DNA from: JACOMY01 sp046233115 | GTDB lineage: Bacteria > Pseudomonadota > Alphaproteobacteria > Kiloniellales > JACOMY01 | Assembly: GCA_046233115.1 (NCBI GenBank) | Contig: JBJXHM010000020.1 | Location: 1-64,000 of the forward strand | Direction of reading: 5' to 3' | Length of the DNA stretch: 64,000 bases | Shown: positions 8,733 through 16,834 of the stretch, one piece after another | Layout: every line of letters begins with the position of its first letter | How positions within the stretch are numbered: position 1 is the stretch's first letter | Made by a program: the position numbers and the translations under genes | The notes under the pieces: model-generated | The model's database searches: none | The model's input: the letters and a program-made list of their open reading frames with translations, nothing else | Told to the model about the DNA's origin: nothing

Positions 8733-10943
8733 ATGCCTGTATTCAAGGGTGGCGACTATCCGGACCGGATCAACGGTAGCCTTCTCGACGATACTATCTT
8801 CGGCTATGGCGCTGCGGATACGCTTCGCGGTCTATCCAGCGCAGACAAGCTCTATGGCGGCGTCGACGGCGACACGCTCTACGGCGGGCCGGGGGACGAC
8901 CTTCTGTTCGGGGGCAGCGGTGACGATGGCCTCTTGTCGGGCTATCACGGCTCCGATGTCATTTACGGGGGCAGCGGCAATGACACCAATCTCGACGGGG
9001 GGATCAACAGGGATACAATCTTCGGTGGCAGAGGCAGCGATGTCAGTCTGATCGGCGATGACTGGTCGGATTCCCTCTTCGGCGGTGACGACGGCGACAC
9101 CTACCTGAACGGCGGCGATGGCGACGACCTGGTTGCCGGCGATGGTGGCAGCGACAGCGCTCTCCTGGGGCTCAGCGGCAGTGATCGGCTCTACGGCGGA
9201 CAGGGCGGCGACTGGACCCTGGACGGGGGCAGCGGCGCAGACACGGTCTATGGCGGCAGCGGCAGCGATCACATCTTGATCGGCGGCGTCGGCGACGACC
9301 TGCTTTTCGGTGACGCTGCCCGCGACAGCTTCCTGATCGGTGCGTCCGGCGCCGACCGGATCTATGGCGGCAGCGGCAGCGACCAGCAGCTCTTTGGAAA
9401 CAGCGGCGCCGACCGGATCGCCGGCGGCGACGGCGACGACGAGAGGCTCTATGGCTTTGACGGCGATGACAGTCTCTACGGCGGCAGTGGCGACGACATC
9501 TTGCTGCGGGGGGGATCGGGTAGCGACCGCGTCTTCGGCGATAGTGGCCAAGACTGGCAGCTTCGGGGATTGGCGGGCGACGATCTGCTTTACGGCGGCG
9601 CGGGGCCGGATACTGTGTTGTACGGTGGCGCTGGCGACGACAGCCTCTTCGGCGGCAGCGGCGGCGATCTCGGACTCTACGGCGGTCTCGACAACGACGA
9701 CCTGCGCGGCGACAGCGGCGGCGATCAGCTCTTCGGCGATAGCGGCGGCGACGTGCTGCGCGGGCAGGAGGGCGACGACAGTCTCTACGGTGCATCGGGT
9801 GTCGACAGTCTCTTCGGCGACGAGGGCGACGACCGAGCCTACGGCGGGGCCGGCAACGATCGGCTGGGCGGCGGTTCCGGCTCCGACACCCTGGATGCCG
9901 GCATCGGCTCCGACCGGCTGAACGGCGGCTCTGGCGCCGACACGGCGGCAGGCGGTATCGCCAACGACACCTTCATCGTCGATACTGCCGCCGACCTGGT
10001 GCGCGAGACGGCGGCCGGCGGGGCCGAGGACGTGCTGCGCTCGGATGCGTTGGCCTACACCCTGGCCTCGGGCGCGGAGGGCCATGTCGAGCGGGCCAAC
10101 ATCAACAACGGCGTCGGCAACGCGCAGCTTCGCGGCAACGAGTTCGCCAACACGCTGATCGGCAACAGCGGCGACAATCTGCTCTTCGGGCGTGAGGGCG
10201 ACGACGTCCTGAACGGTCGCGGCGGCAGCGACACCCTGATCGGCGGCACCGGCGACGACACCTTCGTGGTCGATACCCAGAGCGACCAGGTGCGCGACCA
10301 AGCCGGCGAGGGCAGCGACCTGGTGCGCGCGGAGGTCAGCTACACCCTGCCCGACGGCGGCGCCAACGACGTCATCGAGAACCTGCGCATGCAGGGCGGC
10401 AAGGGCGACATCGACGGCGCCGGCAACAGCCTGGACAACACCATCGAGGGCAATAGCGGCGCCAATACCCTGCGCGGGCTGGATGGGGCCGATTCCATTG
10501 ATGGCGGGGCGGGTGACGACCTGCTGTTCGGCGGGGCCGAGGCCGACCGCATGCGTGGTGGCAGTGGCTCCGATACCATCCTGCTGCAGAGCGGCAACGT
10601 CGCCTTCGGTGGGTCGGGCCAGGATCGCTTCCGCTTCGAAGGCGAATCCCTGGGCAGCGGCGGCTCCGGCGGTCCTGCGGTCCGCGACTTCGACGGTGTG
10701 CTGGCGAACGGGGCCAACGGCGAAGACAAGTTGGTCTTTGCGACCGGGCTGGAGAGCGGCGTCTTCGCCTACATCGGCGCGACTGGCTTTTCCGGCGGTG
10801 GCAACTCCGAAGCGCGCTTGGCCGGTCCTGGCGAGATCCAGGTCGACCAGGACGGCGACGGTAGCCGCGACCAGGCTATCCAGGTCGACGGTGTGACCCT
10901 GGCCAGCCTACTGACCGCGACGGATTTCATCTGGCTGACGTGA
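8733..10943 (+). CDS. RTX-like repeat protein 2, 736 aa
   Basis: The start is placed at 8733, not at the upstream ATG (8688), because AGGTGGAGGA sits directly before it and the N-terminus (MPVFKGGDYPDRINGS) then lines up with the paralogues. Residues about 50-320 show the 9/10 alternation (GGPGDDLLF, GGSGDDGLLS). Near 9690 this changes to ordinary nonapeptides (GDSGGDQLF, GDSGGDVLR). A block typical of large RTX proteins follows (NDTFIVDTAADLV, then GNEFANTLIGNSGDN), then a cap ending DFIWLT. The C-terminal half is closely similar to that of the gene at 43754. No signal peptide; probably type I secreted, by family resemblance. It converges on the CapA-like gene. Confidence 0.92.
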   Translation: MPVFKGGDYPDRINGSLLDDTIFGYGAADTLRGLSSADKLYGGVDGDTLYGGPGDDLLFGGSGDDGLLSGYHGSDVIYGGSGNDTNLDGGINRDTIFGGRGSDVSLIGDDWSDSLFGGDDGDTYLNGGDGDDLVAGDGGSDSALLGLSGSDRLYGGQGGDWTLDGGSGADTVYGGSGSDHILIGGVGDDLLFGDAARDSFLIGASGADRIYGGSGSDQQLFGNSGADRIAGGDGDDERLYGFDGDDSLYGGSGDDILLRGGSGSDRVFGDSGQDWQLRGLAGDDLLYGGAGPDTVLYGGAGDDSLFGGSGGDLGLYGGLDNDDLRGDSGGDQLFGDSGGDVLRGQEGDDSLYGASGVDSLFGDEGDDRAYGGAGNDRLGGGSGSDTLDAGIGSDRLNGGSGADTAAGGIANDTFIVDTAADLVRETAAGGAEDVLRSDALAYTLASGAEGHVERANINNGVGNAQLRGNEFANTLIGNSGDNLLFGREGDDVLNGRGGSDTLIGGTGDDTFVVDTQSDQVRDQAGEGSDLVRAEVSYTLPDGGANDVIENLRMQGGKGDIDGAGNSLDNTIEGNSGANTLRGLDGADSIDGGAGDDLLFGGAEADRMRGGSGSDTILLQSGNVAFGGSGQDRFRFEGESLGSGGSGGPAVRDFDGVLANGANGEDKLVFATGLESGVFAYIGATGFSGGGNSEARLAGPGEIQVDQDGDGSRDQAIQVDGVTLASLLTATDFIWLT

Positions 10944-10970
10944 CCGGCGGTTTATTGGCCGGTGTCCGCT

Positions 10971-11960
10971 CTAGGTCAGCCGCAACTCCAGGCCGTAGGT
11001 GCGTTCGGCCAGCGCAGTGCCGGCGGTGCGGCAGAGTGCGGTCATGCGCCGGTTGGCTGCCAGGAAGTCCGCGCCGCGCGCCAGTTCCGGCCTGAAACCG
11101 CGGATGCGCACCGGGATCAAGCGCAGACGCTTTGGCCTGCAACCGTCGAAGTCGAGCAGGAACAGGAAGGAACTGGTCGTGTGGCGGAAGGGGAACTTCC
11201 AGTAGTCGTCGATGATGTTGCCGGTGTCGTAGAGCACCAGGCCATCGCCGTAGCGCTCGATGGCCTGGACGACGTGGGCAGAGTGGCCGTGAATGAGGTC
11301 GATGCCCCGCTCGATAGCGGCATGGGCGAAGCGTCTGAAACGGGCGATCGGCCGGCGGCGCATGTTCGGGCCCCAATGGAGCGACAGCACGACGAATGCG
11401 GCGCCCTGTCGGCGTAGTGCGGCGACGGAGCGTTCGATCCAGTCGAGGGTTTCGGATGCCCCGTTTATCGCGGTGTAGTTGGTTCCCGGCCGCTCCGGAC
11501 CGGCGGCGAAGCTACGCATGTTGTCTGTCGCAGCGATCAGCCCGACGGTCAGTCCCGGTAGCCGAAGCAAGGTCGGCTGTCTCGCTTCGGCCAGTGTGCG
11601 GCCGGCCCCGGCATATCTGATCCCGGCTGTATCGAGTGCTTCGACGGTGTCGAGCAGGCCGACCGTACCGAAGTCCAACATGTGATTGTTCGCCAGGCAG
11701 ACGCAGTCGATCCCGGCAGCCTGCAGGATTCGCACGGCATCAGGATCCGCACGGAAGTGGAACATCTTCCAGTCGTGGCGCCAGCGTTCCTGGTTGGTGG
11801 TGATCGGGCCTTCGAGATTGGCGATCACGCCGTCGGCCTGGCGCAGCAGGCTCAGGGTATCGCCCCAGAACCAGGCTGGAGGGTGATCCGGCAGGGCCTG
11901 GCTGACCTCGCCGCCGAGCATCAGATCGCCGAGGAGGCCCAATGTCACAGTCCCTGCCAT
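10971..11960 (-). CDS. CapA-family metallophosphatase-like protein
   Basis: The 329-aa protein has the ordered motifs of the CapA/PgsA (poly-gamma-glutamate synthesis) family within the calcineurin-like fold: GDLMLGG (about 10-16), ANLEGPIT (about 48), LANNHMLDFG (about 88-97), LSLHWGPNMR (about 190) and HGHSAHVVQ (about 225). These Asp, Asn and His residues normally bind a metal pair. There is no signal peptide, whereas many CapA proteins are membrane-anchored, so a role in capsule export is doubtful; a cytoplasmic or unknown phosphoesterase role is possible. The ATG follows GAGGGCAGGG. No pgsB or pgsC homologues adjoin it. Confidence 0.85.
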   Translation of the reverse strand: MAGTVTLGLLGDLMLGGEVSQALPDHPPAWFWGDTLSLLRQADGVIANLEGPITTNQERWRHDWKMFHFRADPDAVRILQAAGIDCVCLANNHMLDFGTVGLLDTVEALDTAGIRYAGAGRTLAEARQPTLLRLPGLTVGLIAATDNMRSFAAGPERPGTNYTAINGASETLDWIERSVAALRRQGAAFVVLSLHWGPNMRRRPIARFRRFAHAAIERGIDLIHGHSAHVVQAIERYGDGLVLYDTGNIIDDYWKFPFRHTTSSFLFLLDFDGCRPKRLRLIPVRIRGFRPELARGADFLAANRRMTALCRTAGTALAERTYGLELRLT

Positions 11961-12239
11961 CCCTGCCCTCGATCACCCTTTGGCGCAGGTCCGAGCCTAC
12001 AGGAGCCCGGATTGCGCTGTCACGGCAGACGGCGGTCGCAGGGTGCGAGAAAGAGTCGCTGAAAAGATTTCACTTGCAGAAGCTACCGAAAATCCCACTT
12101 ATAGCGTCCTGGGATTCGGCCGAACGACTTGGCCTCGCAGCGTTCTACGCGCCTGACTGACGACCTCTCCAAAATCTCGAATCGCCCGGCCGCGCTGTGC
12201 GCGGTCGTTCTATGTCTGTATCTGAAGGAAAGTACTCCC

Positions 12240-12449
12240 ATGAGCACGGGAACTGTTAAGTGGTTCAATGGCCAGAAGGGCTATGGCTTCATCCAGCCGG
12301 ACGACGGCGGCCAGGACGTCTTCGTCCACATCAGCGCCGTCGAGCGCGCCGGCCTTGGTAGCCTGAACGAAGGCCAGAAGATCTCTTACGAGGTCGTCGC
12401 CGACCGTCGTTCCGGCAAGTCGTCGGCTGACAACCTGCGCGCCGCTTAA
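12240..12449 (+). CDS. cspA: cold-shock domain protein
   Basis: A 69-residue single cold-shock domain with both RNA-binding motifs, KGYGFI (residues 13-18) and VFVHI (27-31), and the usual start MSTGTVKWFN. It should bind single-stranded nucleic acid in the cytoplasm as an RNA chaperone. The start at 12240 is chosen because it gives the exact family length; the frame is open further upstream but that part is not conserved. Upstream bases 11961-12239 hold no gene and may form the long 5' leader usual for csp mRNAs. A strong hairpin follows. Confidence 0.95.
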   Translation: MSTGTVKWFNGQKGYGFIQPDDGGQDVFVHISAVERAGLGSLNEGQKISYEVVADRRSGKSSADNLRAA

Positions 12450-12509
12450 GGCCGCCGCAGACGCTAGAACCGCTGCAGCGCCGGGCCTTGCCCGGTGAAG
12501 CGCGGTTGC

Positions 12510-12553
12510 GAGGCCCCGCTTCCGGTTCGCCGGGGGCGGGGCCTCGTCGTTTT
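12510..12553 (+). terminator. rho-independent terminator after the cold-shock gene
   Basis: GAGGCCCCGC at 12510-12519 pairs perfectly with GCGGGGCCTC at 12536-12545; a short T-rich run (GTCGTTTT) follows. It lies 60 bases after the csp stop codon. Confidence 0.75.
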
Positions 12554-12636
12554 GGAAGATGGCTTGCGCGCGTGACCGGCGGCACTATCCTGGCGATGCT
12601 TGCGGCTTGGCGCAGGCGCAGAGATCGGGACCACCC

Positions 12637-13788
12637 ATGCCTCCTGAGACCCGCTACGGGCGCCATCGCCTGCAGGATTTCGACCTCGATCCGGCGCGCG
12701 TTCACCTGAACCACGGTTCCTACGGCGCGGTGCCGCATGCGCTGCAGGCCGCGCAGGCCGCCTGGCACAAGCGCATCGAGGCCAACCCGAGCGACTTCTT
12801 TCGCCACCAGCTCGGTCCGCTCCTGCGCGAGCAAGCGGTGGCAGTGGCCGGGGCCTTCGGCGGCAAGCCGGAGGACTGGGTCTTCGTCGAGAACGCGACC
12901 CAGGGCGCCTGTGCGGCGATCCGGGCGCTGGACCTCTCGCCCGGCGACCATGTCGCCGCGACCTCGGAGATCTACAACGCCGTGCGCATGGCCTTCCGCC
13001 ACATCGCCGGCCCGGCGGTCGAGGTCGAGGAGATCGCGATCCCGATCCCGCTGACAGAGGAAGACGAGGCGGTCGAGGCCATCGCCCGCAGGCTGCGGCC
13101 CAACACGAAGGCCATCTTCATCGACCATGTGACCTCGCGCTCGGCGCTGGTGATGCCCGTCGCGAAGATCGCAGCCCTGGCGCGCGCGCGCGGCTTGCCG
13201 CTCTTCGTCGATGGAGCGCATGCTCCTGGCATGGTCACTTTCGACGTCGCAGCACTCGGTGCCGACTGGTACGTCGGCAATGCTCACAAGTGGCTCTATG
13301 CGCCGCGCGGCTGTGCCTTCTTCTGGACCCGTCCCGAGCGCCAGGCGGCGACCCATCCGGTGGTCACTTCGCACGGCTACGGCCAGGGCTACCTGGCGGA
13401 GTTCGACTGGATCGGCACCCGCGACCCCACCTCTTGGCTCAGCACCGCGGCGGTCCTGGCCTGGCACGAGAGCGAGGGCGGTGTGGCCCTGCGCGCGCAC
13501 TGCCACGCGCTGGCCGTGGCCATGGGCGAGCGCCTGGCCGACGCGCTGGAGAGCGAGACCACGGCACCGCCGCACCTGCTGGGCTCCCTGGCCGCCGCCC
13601 GCCTGCCGGGGCCCGCCCTTGGCGGCCCGAAGGACCAGGCCGTGGCGCTGGACCACGAGACCGGTATCGTCATCTCGATCAACCAGATCGCGGGCGCCGA
13701 CTGGATCAGGGTCTCGGCCGCGCTCTACAATGAGCTGGAAGATGTGGAGCGCCTGCTGGACGCCTTGCGACGCAGCGGGCGCATTTGA
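12637..13788 (+). CDS. class V aminotransferase-fold protein, isopenicillin N epimerase-like
   Basis: The 383-aa product is a fold-type I PLP enzyme. It starts HRLQDFDLDPARVHLNHGSYG, has the substrate/cofactor stretch ENATQGACAAIRAL (about residues 88-101) and PLP lysine K218 in NAHKWLYAPRG, and DGAHAPG about 20 residues earlier. This is the pattern of the isopenicillin N epimerase-like subfamily, whose members act on varied substrates (epimerase, desulfurase, lyase). No beta-lactam genes are present, so the reaction is unknown. ATG 12637 has CGGGA 6 nt upstream; an ATG 78 bases further up lacks conservation. The LiuR-like regulator follows on the same strand after a 70-bp gap that carries the operator. 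Confidence 0.85.
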   Translation: MPPETRYGRHRLQDFDLDPARVHLNHGSYGAVPHALQAAQAAWHKRIEANPSDFFRHQLGPLLREQAVAVAGAFGGKPEDWVFVENATQGACAAIRALDLSPGDHVAATSEIYNAVRMAFRHIAGPAVEVEEIAIPIPLTEEDEAVEAIARRLRPNTKAIFIDHVTSRSALVMPVAKIAALARARGLPLFVDGAHAPGMVTFDVAALGADWYVGNAHKWLYAPRGCAFFWTRPERQAATHPVVTSHGYGQGYLAEFDWIGTRDPTSWLSTAAVLAWHESEGGVALRAHCHALAVAMGERLADALESETTAPPHLLGSLAAARLPGPALGGPKDQAVALDHETGIVISINQIAGADWIRVSAALYNELEDVERLLDALRRSGRI

Positions 13789-13822
13789 TCCGGCGGCAAG
13801 GAACCGCGCCGGAGGATAAATC

Positions 13823-13844
13823 TTGACGTTAACGTAAACGTAAA
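13823..13844 (+). promoter_or_regulatory. probable LiuR operator
   Basis: The stretch holds three ACGT tetramers at a 6-bp period, TTGACGTTAACGTAAACG and on, including the palindromes ACGTTAACGT and TTTACGTTTACG on the other strand. LiuR-type MerR regulators of branched-chain amino acid breakdown are known to bind ACGT-centred palindromes of this type. It lies 15 bp before the regulator start, consistent with autoregulation of the operon. Confidence 0.7.
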
Positions 13845-13858
13845 GCAAAACGTGAGTC

Positions 13859-14269
13859 ATGCCGCCGCCCTTCACCATCACCGACCTCGCGCGCGAATAC
13901 GATGTGACCCCGCGCACCCTGCGTTTCTGGGAGAGCGAGGGCCTGATTCGGCCGCAGCGGCAGGGCCAGCGGCGCCTTTACAGCCAGCGTGACCGCATCC
14001 GGGTGAAACTGATCCTGCGCGGACGGAGGCTGGGGCTGAGCCTGGCCGAGATCGGCAGCATCATCGACCTCTATGACGCGCCCTCTGGTGAGGCCGGCCA
14101 GCTCGCCCTGGTGCTGGAGCGGATCGAGGAACGGCGGCGCGAACTGCTGGCCAAGCGTGCCGACATCGACGCCAGCCTGGCCGATCTGGAGGGGGTGGCG
14201 GCGGCCTGCCGGGCCCGCCTCTCCGAGATCGAAGTTCAAACCGAAGGAAAAGACAGCGACCATGGGTGA
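13859..14269 (+). CDS. liuR: MerR-family regulator, LiuR-like
   Basis: A 136-aa MerR protein: winged helix-turn-helix at residues 5-75 (ITDLAREYDVTPRTLRFWES, then EGLIRPQRQGQRRLY) and a C-terminal coiled-coil dimer helix (about 80-125). No metal-binding cysteine cluster is seen, which argues against a metal sensor. Identity as LiuR rests on the sequence pattern, the ACGT-rich operator 15 bp upstream, and isovaleryl-CoA dehydrogenase three genes downstream. It overlaps the next gene by 8 bp, so the four genes are probably one transcript. Confidence 0.85.
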   Translation: MPPPFTITDLAREYDVTPRTLRFWESEGLIRPQRQGQRRLYSQRDRIRVKLILRGRRLGLSLAEIGSIIDLYDAPSGEAGQLALVLERIEERRRELLAKRADIDASLADLEGVAAACRARLSEIEVQTEGKDSDHG

Positions 14270-14705
14270 ATTCAAGGCCGTCGATCCTGGCTTTGCCGAA
14301 CGCGTCCGGGCCTCCTTCGCCGAGCAGAGCGTGATGGGCCTGATCGGCGCCGAACTGGGCGTGATCGAGGTCGGCCGGGTGGAGATCCTGCTGCCCTATC
14401 GTGCGGATCTCTGCCAGCAGAACGCCTTCCTGCACGCCGGTATCGTCACGACCATCGCCGATTCCGCCGCGGGCTATGCCGCCTTCACCCTCTTCGGCCA
14501 CGAGGACGCCATCCTGACCAGCGAATTCAGTCTGCACCTGCTCTCGCCGGCGGCGGGCAGCCGCTTCCGGGCGGTCGGACGGGTGCTGAAGCCTGGCCGG
14601 CGCCTCACCGTCTCCGAGACCGAGGTCTTCGCCGAACGCGGTGAGAAGTCCGTGCTGATCGCCAAGCTGACTGCTACCTTGGTCAGGCTGCAGCAAGACA
14701 GCTGA
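14262..14705 (+). CDS. PaaI-type hotdog thioesterase
   Basis: The 147-aa protein shows the PaaI-like hotdog pattern: a helix over NAFLHAGIVTTIADSAAGYA (about residues 52-71), with the usual His-Gly before the central helix, and strand motifs RFRAVGRVLKPGRRLTVSE. Such enzymes hydrolyse acyl-CoA thioesters in the cytoplasm. The start is the ATG inside the regulator's last codons (8-bp overlap), giving the usual length. In a leucine/isovalerate operon it may release CoA from dead-end acyl-CoAs; that is inference. Confidence 0.85.
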   Translation: MGEFKAVDPGFAERVRASFAEQSVMGLIGAELGVIEVGRVEILLPYRADLCQQNAFLHAGIVTTIADSAAGYAAFTLFGHEDAILTSEFSLHLLSPAAGSRFRAVGRVLKPGRRLTVSETEVFAERGEKSVLIAKLTATLVRLQQDS

Positions 14706-14719
14706 GGGGGAGGAGGAAT

Positions 14720-15358
14720 ATGGGAGGCTATCGTCTCTACTGGAGCAAGGGCAGCGGCGCCTTTCCGGTCGCGGTGATGCTGGAGGCTGCGGGCCTCGAC
14801 TACGAGAGCGTCGAACTCTTGCTGGAGGCCGGCCAGCAGCACGTCGCCGGCTATCTGAAGATCAATCCGCGCGGCCAGGTTCCGACCCTGGTGCTGCCCG
14901 ACGGCCAGGTCATGACCGAGTCGGCGGCGATCTGCCTCTACCTCGGCGACCGCCACCCGGAAAGCGGGCTGCTGCCGGCCGTCGACGAGCCGGAGCGCGC
15001 CGCGGTCCTGCGCTGGCTGGTATTCGCTGCGACCCAGCTCTACGAGGACGACCTGCGTATCTACTATCCCACGCGCTACACGGTGGACCCAAACGGCGCC
15101 GCGGGGGTCAAGATCGCAGCCCTGGACGCCTTCGACAGCCACCTGATCATGGTCGAGCAGGCGATCGGCGCCGGCCCCTTCCTGCTGGGCGAGCGCATGA
15201 CGGTTCTCGATGTCTACCTGGCGATGCTGGCGAGCTGGCATCCGGAGGCGGCTCCCGGTGCCGGCCGCTTCCCACGCCTGCGGCCGCTGGCGGAGGCCGT
15301 GCGCGACGATCCGCGCGTCGCCCCGGTCTGGGCGCGTTTCGAGATGGATAAGATCTGA
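14720..15358 (+). CDS. glutathione S-transferase family protein
   Basis: The 212-aa protein has an N-terminal thioredoxin-like domain (residues 1-80) with the cis-Pro strand GQVPTLVLPDG and the glutathione-contacting TESAAICLYLGD, followed by an all-helical C-terminal domain with the N-capping stretch GERMTVLDVYLAML (about 157-170). Catalytic residue assignment is uncertain; SKGSGA near the N-terminus may supply a serine. AGGGGGAGGAGG precedes the ATG. It is co-transcribed with the thioesterase and dehydrogenase; GST-like genes are occasional members of acyl-CoA operons, with unknown purpose. Confidence 0.88.
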   Translation: MGGYRLYWSKGSGAFPVAVMLEAAGLDYESVELLLEAGQQHVAGYLKINPRGQVPTLVLPDGQVMTESAAICLYLGDRHPESGLLPAVDEPERAAVLRWLVFAATQLYEDDLRIYYPTRYTVDPNGAAGVKIAALDAFDSHLIMVEQAIGAGPFLLGERMTVLDVYLAMLASWHPEAAPGAGRFPRLRPLAEAVRDDPRVAPVWARFEMDKI

Positions 15359-15373
15359 GGAGCCTAGCGACCC

Positions 15374-16546
15374 ATGATTCCGAATGCTTTGCCGGACTTC
15401 GACTTCGGCCTCGGCGAGACCGCCGACATGCTGCGCGACAGCGTGCGGTCTTTCGCCTTCGACCGCATCGCTCCGCTGGCCGACAAGATCGATCGCGAGG
15501 ACAGCTTCCCGCGCGAGCTCTGGCCCGAGATGGGCGCGCTGGGCCTGCACGGCATCACCGTGCCGGAAGAGTACGGCGGCGCCGGGCTCGGCTATCTGGA
15601 GCACGTGGTGGCGATGGAGGAGGTCAGCCGTGCCTCGGGCTCGGTCGGGCTCTCCTATGGTGCCCACTCCAATCTCTGCATCAACCAGATCGCGCGCAAC
15701 GGCAACGATGCGCAGAAGCGGCGCTACCTGCCGAAGCTGATCTCCGGCGAGCATGTCGGCGCGCTGGCGATGAGCGAGCCGGGTGCCGGCTCCGACGTGG
15801 TCTCCATGACCACCCGGGCCGAAAAGAAGGGCGATCGTTACATCTTAAACGGCCGCAAGTTTTGGATCACCAACTGCACCGAGGCCGACACCCTGGTGAT
15901 CTATGCCAAGACCGATCCCTCTGCCGGGCCGCGCGGCATCTCCACCTTCCTGGTGGAGAAGGAGTTCAAGGGCTTCTCTGTGGCGCAGAAGCTGGACAAG
16001 CTGGGCATGCGCGGCTCGCCCACTGGCGAGCTGGTGTTCGAGGACTGCGAGGTGCCGGAAGAGAACCTCCTGGGCCAGGAGGGCAAGGGCGTCAACGTGC
16101 TGATGAGCGGCCTCGACTACGAGCGCACGGTGCTGGCCGCCGGACCCACCGGCATCATGCAGGCGGCAATGGACATCGTCGTGCCCTACGTGCACGAGCG
16201 TAAGCAGTTCGGCCAGCCGATCGGCACCTTCCAGCTCATGCAGGGCAAGCTGGCCGACATGTACACCACGATGAACGCCTGCCGCGCCTACGTCTACGCC
16301 GTGGCCAGGTCCTGCGACCGCGGCCAGACCAGCCGCAAGGACTCCGCCGGCGCCATCCTCTATGCCGCCGAGAAGGCGACCCAGGTGGCGCTGGAGGCGA
16401 TCCAGTGCCTGGGCGGCACCGGCTACATCAACGAGACCGGTACCGGCCGCCTGCTGCGCGACGCCAAGCTCTACGAGATCGGCGCCGGCACCAGCGAGAT
16501 TCGCCGCTGGCTGATCGGCCGGGAACTCTTCGCCGAGACGGCCTAG
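15374..16546 (+). CDS. liuA: isovaleryl-CoA dehydrogenase
   Basis: A 390-aa FAD flavoenzyme of the acyl-CoA dehydrogenase family that converts isovaleryl-CoA to 3-methylcrotonyl-CoA in leucine breakdown, passing electrons to ETF. The decisive feature is the catalytic base E250 in MSGLDYERTVLAAG: in isovaleryl-CoA dehydrogenases the base lies here rather than near the C-terminus, where this protein has LYEIGAGTSEIRR. Also present are ALAMSEPGAGSDV (FAD/substrate) and QCLGGTGYINETGTGR. The genes that usually follow (methylcrotonyl-CoA carboxylase, methylglutaconyl-CoA hydratase, HMG-CoA lyase) are absent; a palindromic repeat starts at the stop codon. Confidence 0.93.
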   Translation: MIPNALPDFDFGLGETADMLRDSVRSFAFDRIAPLADKIDREDSFPRELWPEMGALGLHGITVPEEYGGAGLGYLEHVVAMEEVSRASGSVGLSYGAHSNLCINQIARNGNDAQKRRYLPKLISGEHVGALAMSEPGAGSDVVSMTTRAEKKGDRYILNGRKFWITNCTEADTLVIYAKTDPSAGPRGISTFLVEKEFKGFSVAQKLDKLGMRGSPTGELVFEDCEVPEENLLGQEGKGVNVLMSGLDYERTVLAAGPTGIMQAAMDIVVPYVHERKQFGQPIGTFQLMQGKLADMYTTMNACRAYVYAVARSCDRGQTSRKDSAGAILYAAEKATQVALEAIQCLGGTGYINETGTGRLLRDAKLYEIGAGTSEIRRWLIGRELFAETA

Positions 16547-16602
16547 AGCTCCTTTCCGAGCAGGTGGGGCCACCTGCGCCGGCGCATTGCTCCGGAGAGT
16601 AA
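16543..16602. repeat. palindromic intergenic repeat, family 1, copy E
   Basis: CTAGAGC begins inside the dehydrogenase stop codon (TAG at 16544-16546). The core GCAGGTG-gggc-CACCTGC (16560-16577) is a perfect hairpin. A partial, diverged copy. Confidence 0.6.
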
Positions 16603-16759
16603 TTGAGAACGGGCCGAATGCCCCCGCTTGAGCGCGGGGCAGCGGTCTGCGCCGGCCCCTTGCCGCATCGTCCTTGCGGGAGTGCCTCCACCCATGAGGC
16701 ACGCAGCCTTCAACATAGAGTTTTTTTAGTTGTCATTTTTCCGTTACAGGAGAAAGACA

Positions 16760-16825
16760 ATGTCGACTGCTCAAAGTTTGATCGTCTTAGATGGTCGGGT
16801 CGGGCAACTCTGTGCTTGGGGGTGA
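16760..16825 (+). CDS. possible 21-residue leader peptide before RTX3
   Basis: ATG at 16760 follows AGGAGAAAGAC, the best ribosome-binding site in this intergenic stretch, and opens a short frame (MSTAQSLIVLDGRVGQLCAW plus Gly) that stops at 16823-16825, nine bases before the RTX3 start. The stop lies inside the RTX3 ribosome-binding region, so translation could be coupled. Only position and Shine-Dalgarno quality support it. Confidence 0.35.
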   Translation: MSTAQSLIVLDGRVGQLCAWG

Positions 16826-16834
16826 GGGGGATCG

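Noticed and set aside
12331..13917. A 528-codon minus-strand frame opposite the class V aminotransferase-like gene
   Set aside because: The product is a low-complexity Arg/Gly/Val string; the plus-strand frame has the PLP lysine and fold motifs.
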